A DNA stretch of 64,000 nt. Origin: Lottia gigantea. Taxonomy: Eukaryota; Mollusca; Gastropoda; Lottiidae. Made by a program: the position numbers and the translations under genes. The stretch is from the NCBI RefSeq assembly GCF_000327385.1, contig NW_008707617.1, positions 1,914,960 to 1,978,959 on the forward strand, given 5' to 3'. Positions 25,901 to 39,500 of this stretch are shown piece after piece (positions within the stretch are counted from its first letter, which is position 1; each line of letters begins with the position of its first letter). The notes below the pieces were generated by a model. It searched no databases. It saw only the letters and a list, made by a program, of their open reading frames with translations, and had not been told where the DNA came from.

Positions 25901-26328
25901 TTATATTAAAGAGTTTATACATGGTGATTTTAATAGAACACATCCTAATTTATCTTCTATATTAAATCTAGAGTGTGACATATTAACACTAGATGTATCT
26001 GTAAGTATACTTATTTTATATCTATACTACCATTATTAGATTTTAATCTGGTTATTATTTTTGGTCAAAAAAAAAAAAATACGAAACCTAATGTTATCTT
26101 ATTTTTGCACAATATGCTGTTTTTGAATTATAAAGCATAACTACATAAGGTGGATATTGAATATCTTTAGGAGTTCATAATTTTTGTATGATTAAAAGAT
26201 CAAATATGTAAGTGTTTTTTTGTTACGACTAATTATGATATATTTCTTCTATTTTGAAGGGTGTTGAGTTAAATTGGCCACCAAATATGGGTGATGTACC
26301 AAATGAAGAAACCGAACAAACTATATGA
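13956..26328 (+). CDS. PUS10: tRNA pseudouridine synthase Pus10 (5' end incomplete)
   Basis: Pus10 makes pseudouridine in the T arm of tRNA (positions 54/55). The animal protein also has a reported role in microRNA processing. Eighteen in-phase GT-AG exons give 493 residues against about 529 in human: 13956-14096, 16094-16192, 17674-17760, 18676-18710, 19133-19244, 19572-19633, 19842-19881, 20973-21055, 21985-22067, 22360-22482, 23032-23088, 23217-23290, 23748-23803, 24054-24171, 24967-25010, 25256-25354, 25901-26000, 26260-26328 (TGA). The N-terminal zinc site shows as GCCIWC in exon 1 and CPVC in exon 2. GRYNKYSRTLSQTPW marks the junction to the catalytic domain. SGREDVDVR (exon 11) holds the catalytic Asp, about residue 299 of this model. 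The C-terminus reads TQAGTYIKEFIHGDF. The 13956 exon opens in phase 0 behind a good acceptor, so a short 5' exon is missing. Exon 4 has two possible donors (18706 or 18710); the second fits exon 5. Confidence 0.95.
16283..16901. mobile_element. Possible MITE-like element in a PUS10 intron
   Basis: The left end CGTTTCTCAAAAAATC (16283-16298) and the right end at about 16886-16901 (inverted: CGTTTCTACAAAAATC) are similar, and both are followed inward by a TAAGATTAAA word. No coding sequence lies inside. No target-site duplication was identified, so this is tentative. Confidence 0.35.
17415..17500 (+). repeat. Junction of two repeat families (GAGTTATTGCCCTTG repeat and SINE 3' end)
   Basis: GAGTTATTGCCCTTGTTCTT at about 17431-17450 belongs to the interspersed repeat seen at 11.7 and 47.8 kb. 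About 11 bases further on, CAGAAAAGTAGGATGTAAAA is the 3' end of the tRNA-derived SINE. The two are fused in one PUS10 intron. Confidence 0.6.
18741..18933. mobile_element. Short MITE-like element with GGGATTGTAAAG ends
   Basis: GGGATTGTAAAGGGTTT at 18741-18757 faces an inverted CCTCTTTACAATCCC at 18919-18933. The interior is short and non-coding, and includes GGAATGGTGCAAATTAATGC. A related copy lies at about 51517-51780 in UBE3C (GGGATTGTGAAGGGTTT, then GGAATGGTGCAAATTGATGC). Confidence 0.6.
20370..20560 (+). repeat. Copy of the GAGTTATTGCCCTTGA interspersed repeat
   Basis: This PUS10 intron segment contains GATCTTGGACAAGTTCGAAT, GAGTTATTGCCCTTGACTTA and TTTTAATGAAACATGG, the same order of words as the copy at 11.7 kb. 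Confidence 0.65.
23368..23669. mobile_element. MITE-like element with GGGACAGATTCGCCA ends
   Basis: The left end CAGGGACAGATTCGCCA faces an inverted right end TGGCGAACTGACCCTTTAAA in a PUS10 intron. There is no coding capacity. A related element with TTAAAGGGACA ends lies in UBE3C (60452-60807). Confidence 0.6.
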
Positions 26329-26894
26329 ACACTGATTAATCATATTATGTTGTTAAAATATATAAATCTGTTCAAAATCGATTTGGAGTGATTTAAGAGA
26401 AAAAACAAAAGTTTGCTTCTGACTTTTCAAAAGTAAAAGCAGAGGAAGAAATGTTTATTTTTCCTGATGTACAGAATAATACGATGTCATCAAGAGAAAA
26501 TGTTAATCTTAAGTGTTGTCAACTAATATTTCCATGTAGAGGAAAACTATAGCTAAGTCTTTGAAGGAAACATTATCACTACAAAAATAATAACAAGTGG
26601 TTGCCTAACAAGATACGCCCACTTCCATGATAAATTTTCAATATATCATGGACTGTCACTGTGTCAAATCTTACCAAAAATCTAATTAAAAAGATATTGA
26701 TTTACACCAACACAAGCTAACAAATTTTGATGTGTTTTTAATGTGTCAAGGGCACTAACTCAAATTCCTTTCATCGAAAAATTATCAAATTCAGATTTTA
26801 CCAAGATCTCAATGTAATAGACGATCACACCAAATGTTTTAGTGTTCATAAACAAATGTTGGCCAGACAACAACCCCCTTCAATATTAGCCATA
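26329..26894. other. PUS10 3' flank
   Basis: This is the PUS10 3' untranslated region and flank. I see no unambiguous AATAAA in it. An inverted copy of the interspersed GAGTTATTGCCC repeat lies at about 26735-26850 (GTCAAGGGCACTAACTC). Confidence 0.45.
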
Positions 26895-27095
26895 ACAAAC
26901 ATAGGAGAAACATTAAATTGAAAAAGGTTCATAAAGCTCCTCATATTGCCTCCCATTTTAACCAACCTGGTCATGATTATAAATGCACACTTTTTGAGAA
27001 AATTCCAAATGAAAGCAAAAGCAAATTAGACAGAGCAGAAACTCTGTGGATTCATAGACTTGACTCTGTATGGCCATACAACTAAACCCAGGAGG
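26895..27095 (+). mobile_element. Fossil fragment of a Penelope-like element (C-terminal end)
   Basis: A plus-strand frame reads HKAPHIASHFNQPGHDYK, later followed by DRAETLWIHRLDSVWPYN. A conserved HFN..GHD block followed by R.E..WI..L....P.G/N is the C-terminal end of the GIY-YIG domain of Penelope-like retroelements. Only this end is present. It lies in the short gap between the 3' ends of PUS10 and SMC2, in the same orientation as PUS10, and is old and broken. Confidence 0.7.
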
Positions 27096-27545
27096 TTTCA
27101 AAATTGCGAAATATTAGTGTATTTCCCCCTCCTCTAGTTATGTGGTTTCTAAGATTGTGACGTCATAAACCTTATGAGGTCATATTGTAATTTTAATCTT
27201 AACTGCCTTCCACCATTTGTAGTTTGTTGGAGTCATAACTTTTTTTTTGACGCAACGTTGGGTATTAAAGGATGTATTTATAATTTATTACACCAACTTC
27301 AGTATACATCAAATGAATCGCTGTACTACTAGTGGTATTGGTGATCCCATCAAAAAGTCTTCTTTCACCCCATTTCATGTGGGAGTTTAAAAACTTCAGT
27401 TGCAAAGTGTTATAAACAGAATGTCTGCAAAATGTAGGCATGTAAATAAAACAATGATAAATGCTTATATTAATGTTTATTCTACTGATTACATAATATC
27501 TAACAAGCACTATACTCATATATACATGGTATACAGAATTATTCT
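27096..27545. other. SMC2 3' flank
   Basis: This is the gap between the Penelope-like fragment and the SMC2 stop codon; it should hold the SMC2 3' untranslated region. The minus strand offers several AATAAA-like words (plus-strand TTTATT near 27285 and 27476), but I cannot choose between them. Confidence 0.4.
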
Positions 27546-30500
27546 TCAAGCAAGTTCTTTTCTTTGTTTCTGTTTTTCTTTTTGTTTATTAGCTGTGATA
27601 GCATTAGGTTTAGATGTCTGTTGAACATGACGAGTAACTGTAGATACACCATCAATAAATTTAGTTTTAAATAAGATATTGGCGTTAGTAAACATACCAT
27701 CTTTCAATGATACCACAATAAACTGAAAAAGAAAATGACATTTTAAGATTACGTTCATTATTTTCAAGGAAGATTCAAGGAAATTAAACACATTTGGTAA
27801 TGTTTCTAAACATCAAAACAGTAGTTGACTTATTGTCAAATGTTTCTAAAAAACAATTTCAATATGGTATTTTATCTGACTGTTAAACTATTGCTTGCTA
27901 ATAAAAATTAAACTAGTGTTTGCTAATCCTTATAAAATTAACTACAGCAGGGGGTTATGACTCCAAAAGGAGGAATCTTTAAATTTTTTAAATGAGGCAT
28001 TAGTCTAGCATAAAATTTGGGGTCAATTAATATTTTAGTTGATTTTATTCAGTCAGCATATATTCTCTGACATGATAAAAATTACAGGGAAACCTAAGAG
28101 AAAATCATGAAATAGCAAAGAAGAGTGGTAAGGATTTATTGGGCGAAGGGGGTAATAGTAAAGCATTATTGGGGGAAAGGGGTAATGATACTGATCAAGG
28201 ATCTTGAAATAAAAGATTGAAAATCCCTGAACTATAATATCAACTCAAATAGAGCTATTTTATATTTTATGCATATATGAAATTGTTAATAGGTTGACCA
28301 GCAAAATCCATGAAATCTGTGCCTTTATACCCTAAGTGATTCCCTAATATCAATAAATAGATCAATATTCACCTGAGAATGTTGGAAATGACTCTTTATC
28401 ATTTGACCGATGTTTTGAGTATGAGATAAATCTAGAGCAGCATCAACTTCATCTAAGATATATATTGGTGCTGGTTTAAATAATAATAATGATAAAATAA
28501 GAGACAGGGCCACCAATGATCTGAAATTATAATAAAAATATATTATTTACACTGTTGTTAAGATCACATGATGTTAAAACATTCAAATTTCATAAAATAG
28601 CTGTTCTGAATTTTCATTAGCAAATTTTCATTCAGTTTAGTTTTTGTGAGTTTTCATTTTCATTGCAACAATTATAATCTGCTAAATAGGTGAACATAAT
28701 GTTGTATATTTATTTTGTAAATTTGTTAATATACATATAATTATGTGTTAATCCAGTATCGAATCTGAAACATGTTTGTATCTGTTTCAAAGAATGTTAG
28801 GTCCTTTAAGAACTAAACAATGCAAAGTTCTTAGTGTTTTATACTTGTTGTGCACCATAACTTGTGAGGACTAAAAATATTGATACAACTAGCACACACA
28901 ACTAGTATAAACAGATAATGAAAATTAGAATCAGAACATTGAATTACCTCTGACCACCACTAAGTTCACTCAGTGATTCTTTCCAAACATCAGCAAAAGC
29001 TACTTTAACTTCTAAACCATCAAGAACAGTTTTACCATCTGGTGGTGATAGTTTAGCTTGAGTACCAGGTAATAGTGATGAGAAAATAGAGTTGAAATCC
29101 TGAAAAACACAAATATATCATATACATGTACTCAAATATTAAATTCTATGGTTCAGGGTTAAATTTAAGCTGTATCGCTTTTGCAATGCAATATTTCCAA
29201 TGATTAGATAATATCATATATCTTGACGATCTGCAAATAGAATCAAATCAAACTGTATATTCTTTGGGAGAATTTTCTACCTAATCTAGAAATATATGTG
29301 AACAATTGATTGGCATCGGAAGCCTTCATTTTGAATTTCTACCAAATTCAATTGAAGTTCAAATTAAAGTTTAACTTGGTAAGACAAACCTGAAATTTGG
29401 TGGGCTACATTGATAATCAAATTTTTTCAATCTAAATTGAACCTTGATTAAGTTAATGATTTAGAATCCAGGCACAAATAGCAGTCATCCTTACCTTGTT
29501 GACTTGTGACCAAGCTTTTTTCAATGCCTCATTCTTTTTCTCATCTAATTCAATTATAACTGATGCTATTTTAGCTTTATCATTCAAAACTATTTGTCTT
29601 TTCTTTATCAAATCATTATACTACAATACAAATTTCATAATGGATTAATCAAGAGATAATACTGATGAAAATCATAAAGGAGCAGGATTTAAAGCTAGAA
29701 CATTGTGGCTTGATAAGGCTGTCAAAAATAGAGAATTATGAGATATTAAACGACAGGTGTGCCATTTTCGCTTGTTGATTTCAGTCTTGAATATGTGTGA
29801 ATAGTCTTCAGAAGTACGGAAATCGCTTAATTCCTTAAATATACCTCAAACTATGAATTCACTATCTTTAATATGGCATTATCTCAAGAAAAGACTTTTT
29901 AACTTCCAATCGCAGATAATTCTGGAAACATAGGGATTTGAAGGCTCAAATTTAGACGGTGAGCAATGAACACCATTCATGTTTCTGAGGCTCTTATTAC
30001 TTTCATATATTTACCAGTAAATAGCCATATTAGTGACTGAAAAAATGTTTCAATCAACTGCTCTCAATGTTCTTTTTACATGGCAGATAATTTTTTTTTT
30101 ATATTTCTAGGGAGTTAATTTCCTTTGATTTGACCCCCACCATGAAGTGCAAAGGCTTAATATACTTTGACCTTTTGAGCGCGAACTCAATTCCTAAAAT
30201 GCATTATACCAACAACAACAACAAAAATTCAATAAAGATGCTTACCTGTTCTTCAGCTTTACCCAACATATTCATAGCTCTCATATTAACATTCTTTGAC
30301 AATTTCTCTTTAGTAGCAGTTAAATTACTAATTCTTCTTTCAGCTTCCTTAGGATCATTAACTTTAAAATCATAACTGGTGTTGGGCTGACCAAAATATT
30401 TCTTTTCTTCAGCAATCCAATCATATTCTTGTAACATACTTTCAACCTATATAAATTATATACATCCTTTATAATATTTATATTCCTCAGAAAATAATCA

Positions 30501-33500
30501 AAAAGAAAATGAGAAAGATAACTATTGTCTGAGCAAATTAAAAAGTTTTTTTTAATTTTTTCCATATTTTTTAGGAGAATTGGAAAATGAAAGAAAATGA
30601 ATGGAGTTTTACGTCCTACTTTTCTGCACCCATAAGGAGAATCGGAATATCAGACTCAAAAAGTACTGACAGTCTATGTGTTGATAGAAATATAACCTTT
30701 AGTAAGTTTATATTGAAAAGAAACACATTTCTTTCCTACAAATTTCAACCCATAAAAGTGACAAGTTTATCCTGTGTAAAAACAAATTTTGAAGACATAA
30801 TGTGTGCTTATGTTTATATTTTTATCAAAGCAAAGACATTATAAGACAAACAGTACAAAGAGATTGAACCCCACACATCTACGCAGGGGGTTCCCTTTGC
30901 ACTTTGCTGCAAAAAGTAATTTGGTCAGTGTTGTTAGAGTTCACCAAACAGAATGGATTCAGACAAACCTTCAAGCTATAAATAGTAATTTGGTACATTC
31001 ATTAGCTCAACTCACCAATTTAACAGCATCTCTAGTATCTTTCTGATGTTTACTGATTTTATGTTCTAGATCTTGAATTTCTAACTGAGCTGCCTTCAAT
31101 TCTTTCTGTTTATTGCGTTGTTCTCCTACTTTCTCTGTTATTTCTTTATTTCTAGATTTTAATAATTCTTTCTGTTTATTGACATCCTCTTGAGCCTGAG
31201 TCACTGCCAACTAAAAATATTTAAACATGGTCAAAAACATGCATTATTTTAATGGAAACAAAGATCAAGATAATACATGATATTGCATTGTAGAAATGTA
31301 GTTAAAATGACATCATTTTGACATAGGCTTGAGTGTTCCACCTTTAATATTGAAAAGTTTATAAGGTGTGAAACTTTTTGCCATAGTTTTCTTGACACCT
31401 CTAAACTATAATTCCAGAAAAACTGGACACTAATGTGCAACTATTATCGCAAATAATATTTTTAAGTCCTAATCTGGCCAAGCAGGCACAGAAGAATGAC
31501 CAAAAATATCCCAGCTGTGCAAAGGTCTTTGAGTTCTGGATGCACACAAAGAAAAATCTTTAGAAGGTAAAGATGGTGTGTATAAACAAACCTTTTGTTC
31601 ATCACAGCCCTCTAATAGTTCTTCTATTTCTTTCTTCAATTCTTCAATAGCTTCTTCTGTAGCTTTTAACTGATTCTCATTATTAGATATTTCTTTCTTT
31701 AATTCTTCAGCTTCTAATTTGACACCATCAATATCCTATATCATATTATAGAATAAAATAAACATGCTCAGTTTAAATGCTTAACTATCTGATAAAGTTG
31801 AATTTCAGTGTGTAGTAGCTCTTTTCTCATTTTCACCATTAATGGTCTTCATTCAATGTAAATAAAATACTCAGAATACAATAAATGTATGATATATTGC
31901 CTAATTCCTTCAAAAATATCTCAAACTAGGAATTTCTCTTTCTACTTCTTTAGTCTTTTCTATATATATGGCAGTCTCAAGAAAAACTGAGTCGTCATTC
32001 TAATTTTCAACGCTGATAATTCTGGACATAGATTTGAAGGCTAAAATTTTGAGAGTGAGCTGAGAACACAGGGTTCAGATTCATCAATGGATGAAAATAA
32101 TAACACAATTGAATCTGAGAAAGAGCGTAATATTCTTGTTTCAGTGCTGTCATCAATTTATTTGGTTCTAGATGTTTGTTTCTGATCAATTGAGATCCCT
32201 ATCTTTTATTTATTAAGTATGATCGTATTGTTTTACCTGAAGTTTATCTTTTAACTTTTTACCATAATCCTCCATTTTCTTTTTAGCTTTACTTAATTTA
32301 TCTTCTGCTTCCTTCAATTCATTTTCACGTACAGCTTTAGCATTTTGTAATTTATTCTTTAATTCCTTTACTTTCTGTGTTGCTTTTTTCTTCTTTTCTT
32401 CTGATTCAGTCTGGATGTTCTTCTGTTCAGCTGAAATTTAATGTCCTCTAAAGTCTTAATATTTGTTTTACCAGCTCATTTCAAGTGACAATCAACAGGA
32501 TGCTTTCCCTTAAGAAAAAAAGCTCCAAAACATTAACAAGTCTTTCAATAATTCTTTACTCCTAGTCCGAAAAATCTGCCTCCTTTCTTTTTGGCCATGC
32601 TTTCAGATTTAAATTGTCGATGGGAGATCAGTTTCGTTTAAAAAAAAACCTTGATGGAACCGCAGACGTGATATAAATGGTAGACTGCACTACATAAAAA
32701 TCTATCTTTCCGAATATAGTTTGGTTTAGTGTGTCTGATTTCAATAAATTGGTTTAAAACCCTTGTACTTTTGGAGGTGAGAAATATCCCCATAAAGCAA
32801 GGCCTTTCGACAACTTTCAAAATAGCCATCAGAGAGTGGAATCAAGATGTTTCAGTCTACTTTAGTCCTATCATTGAGTCTTTGATTTTAAAGACTGTGG
32901 TAGCCATCACTGATACCAACCTGCAAATTATCTACATTAAAATTAAATAATAGGAAAACTTACCTATAGATTCCTTTATACTATTGACAACTTGTAATTG
33001 TTTATGATGTGTATTTTGTTCCAACTTAATACTAACTAAATCAGCTTCTTGTTTCTTTAAATCATATTCTCTTTTAAACTGAACATATCTAAAATAACAA
33101 CAGATAAATAATTGTACAAAACAGTTTTCTGAACTTGGCTAATGAAGAAGGGAATGGCATGGAGTGAGCAATGAAGAAAATTTTGCTAAGAGAGCCGCAT
33201 TGGCCTACTCTTTTCAATTTCCATTTTTCAAAGGTTCTTAATGAGCCACGGAGGGAGATACACATCAAAAGTATCTAGATAATAACTCAACAGTGATGAG
33301 AACAGGTACTAAAATACTGAAACAACGCTATTTGTTCAAGGATAACTTCAATTCTCATAAACCTTTTTATCTTTCTGGACCAACTCTTTCTCAGTGAACA
33401 AACATCTAAAGATACACCTTGACTAATATCAAGATCCAACCTATACCTCCATGTTAGCTTGCAGATAACAGCTGAACCACAATACTACAAGGGTGTTGAA

Positions 33501-36500
33501 TACAATCTCTAATTATTGAAATTTTAGAAGTAATATAGCCATACCTTTCACTATTCTTTTTAAGATTAGTCAATTCATTATCAATATTCTTCACTTCACT
33601 TTCTTTTCCTTTTAATACGTCTTCTACTTCTTTTATTTCTTGTAATTTTTGTAAGATACCAGAGTTTTGTTTTCGAGCACCTATATACAAACAGATGTAG
33701 TTTATAGTATAATTTCAATTAAAAGAAGAAAATAATGTTAATGTTTGAGCCATAATACATAACAAAAAGATCTTTCATAAATCTTTGGATTCTTCAGGTT
33801 TACAACATAAACATTTTCACAACCCATAAATTGGCAAGAAAATTTGTCAAGAATTTGTGCCTTCATATGCTCCACATTTCCTGCGAAATATAAAATTCAA
33901 ACACACAGTCTAATTTCCAGTCAGGTTAAATCAAACAAAATTAAACCAAAATTTCATTCTATTTTTTTATAAGCTTTATCTTTAATATAGCCACTGCAAT
34001 GAGGGTCTGAAGGCGGCCTTTTTGAACATTGCCAACCAATCAATTTCCCCCCTCCCATGCGGGGATTTTTTTACTTAAAAAAAGGTGTATTCCGAGAAGC
34101 ATTAGACACTGAATGTACCTTTTGTTCACAAAATCTCAGCAGGAATTTTATTGGCTGGTGGTGTCATCATACAGACAAATGTTCAAACAGGCTGTCTTTA
34201 GACCCTAACTGAAGTGGCTATATCAAAACTTTAATTTAACTCCAACCTGGTTAAGTCAAACAAAATTTATGTAAACATAAAAACTACCTCCAGTTAATGT
34301 ACCAGCTGGATCAAAAGAATCACCATCAAATGTAACAGTTTTCTTCAATACACCATCATTATATGTGACTTTCTTAGCTGTATCCATATCAGGGCAAATA
34401 AAACAACTACCAAATACATACTGCATAGCTGTTTGTAAATCTTTCTCATATCCAACTAAACTTAATGCTGTACTTACATTTTCTTTACCAACCTTTTCAA
34501 ATAAATATCAATAATAAATGAAAATAAATTACAAATCACCAAAAATGCTAATTAATTTTTTTTTACGGGAGACAGAATGTTAGCAATAAACAAAGATTCA
34601 TTAAACAATACATCTGTATAGATATTAATAATAAATATTCTGGCCAATTCTAAAAGACACATAATTATGAGAAATTCAAAAAGACCTGGCTGGAGAAATA
34701 ATTTACAATATAGTTTAATAGTTCAGATCAATCAAAATGTCTCAACTGTGTTTTATACTTTATGTCTTTATATTGATAGTTCTTCACTTTTAACAGTTCA
34801 GAACCACTTATATGCTTATCTAATTATTTTATCCTGGAAGTTTGTATAAAATGGGGACTACATTTAAATGTCATAATCATTTTCAGTTTACTAATTGTAT
34901 ATTTCCCAGACTATACTTACCAAATTTTCAGCTTTCTTTACAATTTGAGGATCAATTGATCTTGATGAAATCTTATTTATAGGTATAAATGTGTAACGTT
35001 TCTTTAATTCTCCTTTCTGTAGTAATTTTTTAGCAGTGACTTCAGTATCAACTACAACATTATACAGCTGAAACATAATAAACAATTACATTATACAGCT
35101 GAAACATAATAAACAACTACATTATACAGCTGAAACATAATAAACAATTACATTATACAGCTGAAACATAATAAACAGTAAACAACTACATTATATAGCT
35201 GAAACATAATAAACAACTACATTATACAGCTGAAACATAATAAACAACTACATTATACAGCTGAAACATAATAAACAACTACATTATACAGCTGAAACAT
35301 AATCAACAATTACATTATACAGCTGAAACATAATAAACAACTACATTATACAGCTGAAACAAAATAAATAACTACATTATACAGCTGAAACATAATCAAC
35401 AATTACATTATACAGCTGAAACATAATAAACAACTACATTATACAGCTGAAACATAATCAACAATTACATTATACAGCTGAAACATAATAAACAACTACA
35501 TTATACAGCTGAAACATAATAAACAACTACATTATACAGCTGAAACATATTAAACAACTACATTATATAGCTGAAACATAATAAACAAAAACATTATATA
35601 GCTGAAACATAATAAACAATTACATTATACAGCTGAAACATAATAAACAACTACATTATACAGCTGAAACATAATAAACAACTACATTATACAGCTGAAA
35701 CATATTAAACAACTACATTATATAGCTGAAACATAATAAACAAAAACATTATATAGCTGAAACATAAACAAAAACATTATATAGCTGAAACATAATAAAC
35801 AATTACATTATACAGCTGAAACATAATAAACAACTACATTATATAGCTGAAACATAATAAACAATTACATTATATAGCTGAAACATAATAAACAATTACA
35901 TTATACAGCTGAAACATAATAAACAATTACATTATACAGCTGAAACATAATAAACAACTACATTATACAGCTGAAACATAATAAACAATTACATTATACA
36001 GCTGAAAGATAATAAACAGTAAACAACTACATTATATAGCTGAAACATAATAAACAATTACATTATACAGCTGAAACATAATAAACAACTACATTATATA
36101 GCTGAAACATAATAAACAACTACATTATACAGCTGAAAGATAATAAACAGTAAACATCTACATTATACAGCTGAAACATAGTAAACAGTCAGAAAACAGT
36201 CAACATATATATAAATACAACTGAATTTAGATTTAAAAATAAATTTACCTTTCCACCAGCAGCTACTTCTAATGACGTTGCTGTTCTTTCATTTTTGACT
36301 TGAATCAATTTACAAACTAAACCCTTAACCTTACTTCTATCAAAATTACTTTCTGGATTGCTATATTCAAAATTTAAATGAGGAAATCTGCAAAACAAAA
36401 CAGTCATAAATCGTGAAACAATCAATGTTCTATATTATTATCATTATCTTCAAGCTTAAGCTTAGAAGAATTCTACCTCTTCGAATCAAAATTCATCAAA

Positions 36501-39500
36501 TTTTGCCATCAAGAGTTTATCAGTGAACCTGGTGTCATAACTATACAACAGAATTCCTCTAAAAAATCCCTAAAACTTAAGTGTTTTAATATACAAGTCT
36601 ATATCATAATATAGAAATGAGACAATATAAATTACCTAGATTGTAACATGTGTAATTTTCCATTCAAACCCTCAACTTCCTTTATTAAATTTCTTCTTTC
36701 GGTTGCTAATTTTTCTTCTTGACCTTCTTCATATCCAGTTTTCTTAATCTCATTCTGTTTGAAAATATATATAAGTCATTCATATAAGGTATTGTGGTAC
36801 ATCTATCACAATTTAAAATTTCTACTGATTTACTTCTAACATAATCATTTCTACTGATTGACCTTTAACTTAATCATTTCTTCTGATTTACTTCTAGCAT
36901 AATAATTTCCATTGATTTACTTATGTTATCATTACTACTGATTTGCTTCTTATATTATCATTTCTACTGAATTACTTCTTATATTATCATTTCTACTGAT
37001 TTACCTCAAACATAATCATTTCTACTGATTTACCTCTGTTATAATTATTACTACGGTACTGATTTACCTCAAACATAATTATTACTACTGATTTACCTCA
37101 AACATGATCATTTCAACTGATTTACCTCAGAACATAATAATTTTAACTGATTTACCTCAAACATAATCATTTCTACTGATTGACCTCTATTATAATTATT
37201 ACTACTGATTTAGCTCAGAACATAATCATTTCTACTGATTTACCTCTAACATTATCATTTCTATTGATTTCCCTCTAAAATTATCATTTCTACTGATTTA
37301 CCTTTAACTTCATCATTTCTACTGATTGGCCTGTAACTTAATCATTGCTACATATTTACTTCTAACATAATCATTTCTAGTGATTGACCATTAACTTAAT
37401 TATTTCTACTGATTGACCTTTAACTTAATCAGTGCTACATATTTACTTCTAACATAATAATTTCTACTGATTGACCTTTAACTGAATTATTTCTATTGAT
37501 TAACCCTTAACTTAATCATTGCTTCATATTTACTTCTAATATAATTATTTCTAGTGATTTACTTCTTACATAATAATTTCCATTGATTTACTTATATGGA
37601 ATTGAATTACTTATGTTATCATTACTACTGATTTACCTCAAACATAATCATTTCTACTGATTTACCTCTGCACATAATCATAGGAACTGATTTCTCTTTA
37701 ACACAATCATTTCTATTGATTTCCCTCTAACATAATCATTTCTACTGATTTAATTATAGAATCATTTCTATTGATTTCCCTCTAACATAATAAAATTTAT
37801 TTCTACTATTGAATCTATTAAAATGAATTACCTCTAATTTAGTCATATGTTGTTTGATGTTTTCTAATAAAGTCTGGTCTTTTTTATAATCATCTTTTCC
37901 ATGTTTTATACCACTTTCTTGTTGTTTTAATTCCTTCTCAAAATGCTTCAATCTAAAAAAAAAGAAAAAATAAGCCAAATACAGAAAATGGTGTAAAAGA
38001 CTTATTCCAGGAAAGCCCAATTTCACTTCCAAAATAGCTGAAATCCAAAATTTTTGTATTCATTTGTTTGAAGTTTTTATTGACTATATTTGTAAGTTGC
38101 TTTCGTTAAAAAACATATTGAAATTTTTCAACAGAATTTCCCTTTAAATATACTAGTACAAATATCTTAGAAGAATATGAGAACTTACTTATTTTGAGCT
38201 GACAATATATCAGTATTAGCAGTGCTTATCTCATCTTCAGCAGCTAGAAAATATCAGAACAATAAGCTTATTACTGATCAATTAGACCTTGTCAATTTCA
38301 ATATCTAAAAATGGGGAGTATGTACCACCTTTAAAGGTGTTACAATTCTATTAAGTCTTTCTTTGTTCACAGATTGATCACTTTTCATCATTGTAACTTG
38401 AGGAAGTAATAGTTCAAGTTCATTTGTATGTAACTTTTTTTTTGTAAACAGTCCAATTTTTAAATCAAACACCTATAAATTAATTCTTTAAAGAAATGAA
38501 ATGAAATGAATGGAGTTTTACGTCCTACTCTTCTGCACCTTGTGGGCTAATGAAGACGTGCAACACCATGCAGGGTGCCATGAGGGAAATTTTGCCAGGA
38601 CAGCGGCATTAGCCTGCTCTTTTTCGATTTCCAACTGTCGAGGGATCTTTAACGTGCACAGCCTGTAGCACACGGGGCCTCGGTTTATTGTCCCATCCGA
38701 ACGACTAGACGCTTTTTCCATGTCAGCCCCTCTTACCTGCATCACTGACAGGGGGAAACCGGGTTGAAAAATCCGAAGGTATTATCTCGACCTATGCCGG
38801 GATTGAACCCTGGACCTTCAGGTTAGCGAGCTAATTCTTTAAAGAGAAAATAACTTACAAATTAACTGGTCTGTTAATGAAGCATCATTACCATCATCAT
38901 TAGATGATAACCCAACAGTTACAGCATGTAGATGTTTCTGAGCAGCTTTATAACTTTCTTCACTCGCTTCTTTTTCTTCTTTTAACTTACTTAATGAGTC
39001 ATCAACACTCTCTAGTTGTTTACTGTGTGCATTTAATGTTTTCTTATCCTTAAATTTTGAATTAAAAATTTGTCAATCTCAAGTCATGTAATTTTAAGTT
39101 GTTCAGAGAACATAGGAATTTTACTCTACACGGCTGAATGATTTTGACAATTAACAGTGTCATGAAGGCTTTTTGTCACCCAAAATAGATTTTTGTAGAA
39201 CAGTAGCTTGGTCACCTGAAAGTTGACAAAACATTCCAAGGGAAATATGTCCCACATAAAAATCATAAAACATTTTCCATGTGACTAAGTTATTTATCTT
39301 TATCTAAATTTGAAATTGTGAAGGAGAAGATTTTAGTTCTACAATTCACCCCTTAAAAAACACAATACCTCATCACAATTCTTCATCAACTGTTTCTTCT
39401 TCTTCTCTTCAGCTTTTAAACTTTCTTTCTTCCTCTCAATACCACTCTGACATAAGGTAAATTCTTTCTGCTTTTCTTTCAGGACACTTTCACATTTCTC

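Noticed and set aside
35050-36185. CRISPR-like appearance of regularly spaced repeats
   Set aside because: The units are contiguous, without unique spacers, inside an animal intron. It is a minisatellite.
38518-38745. 75-codon minus-strand open frame in SMC2 intron 9
   Set aside because: It is the body of a SINE copy, which is non-coding.
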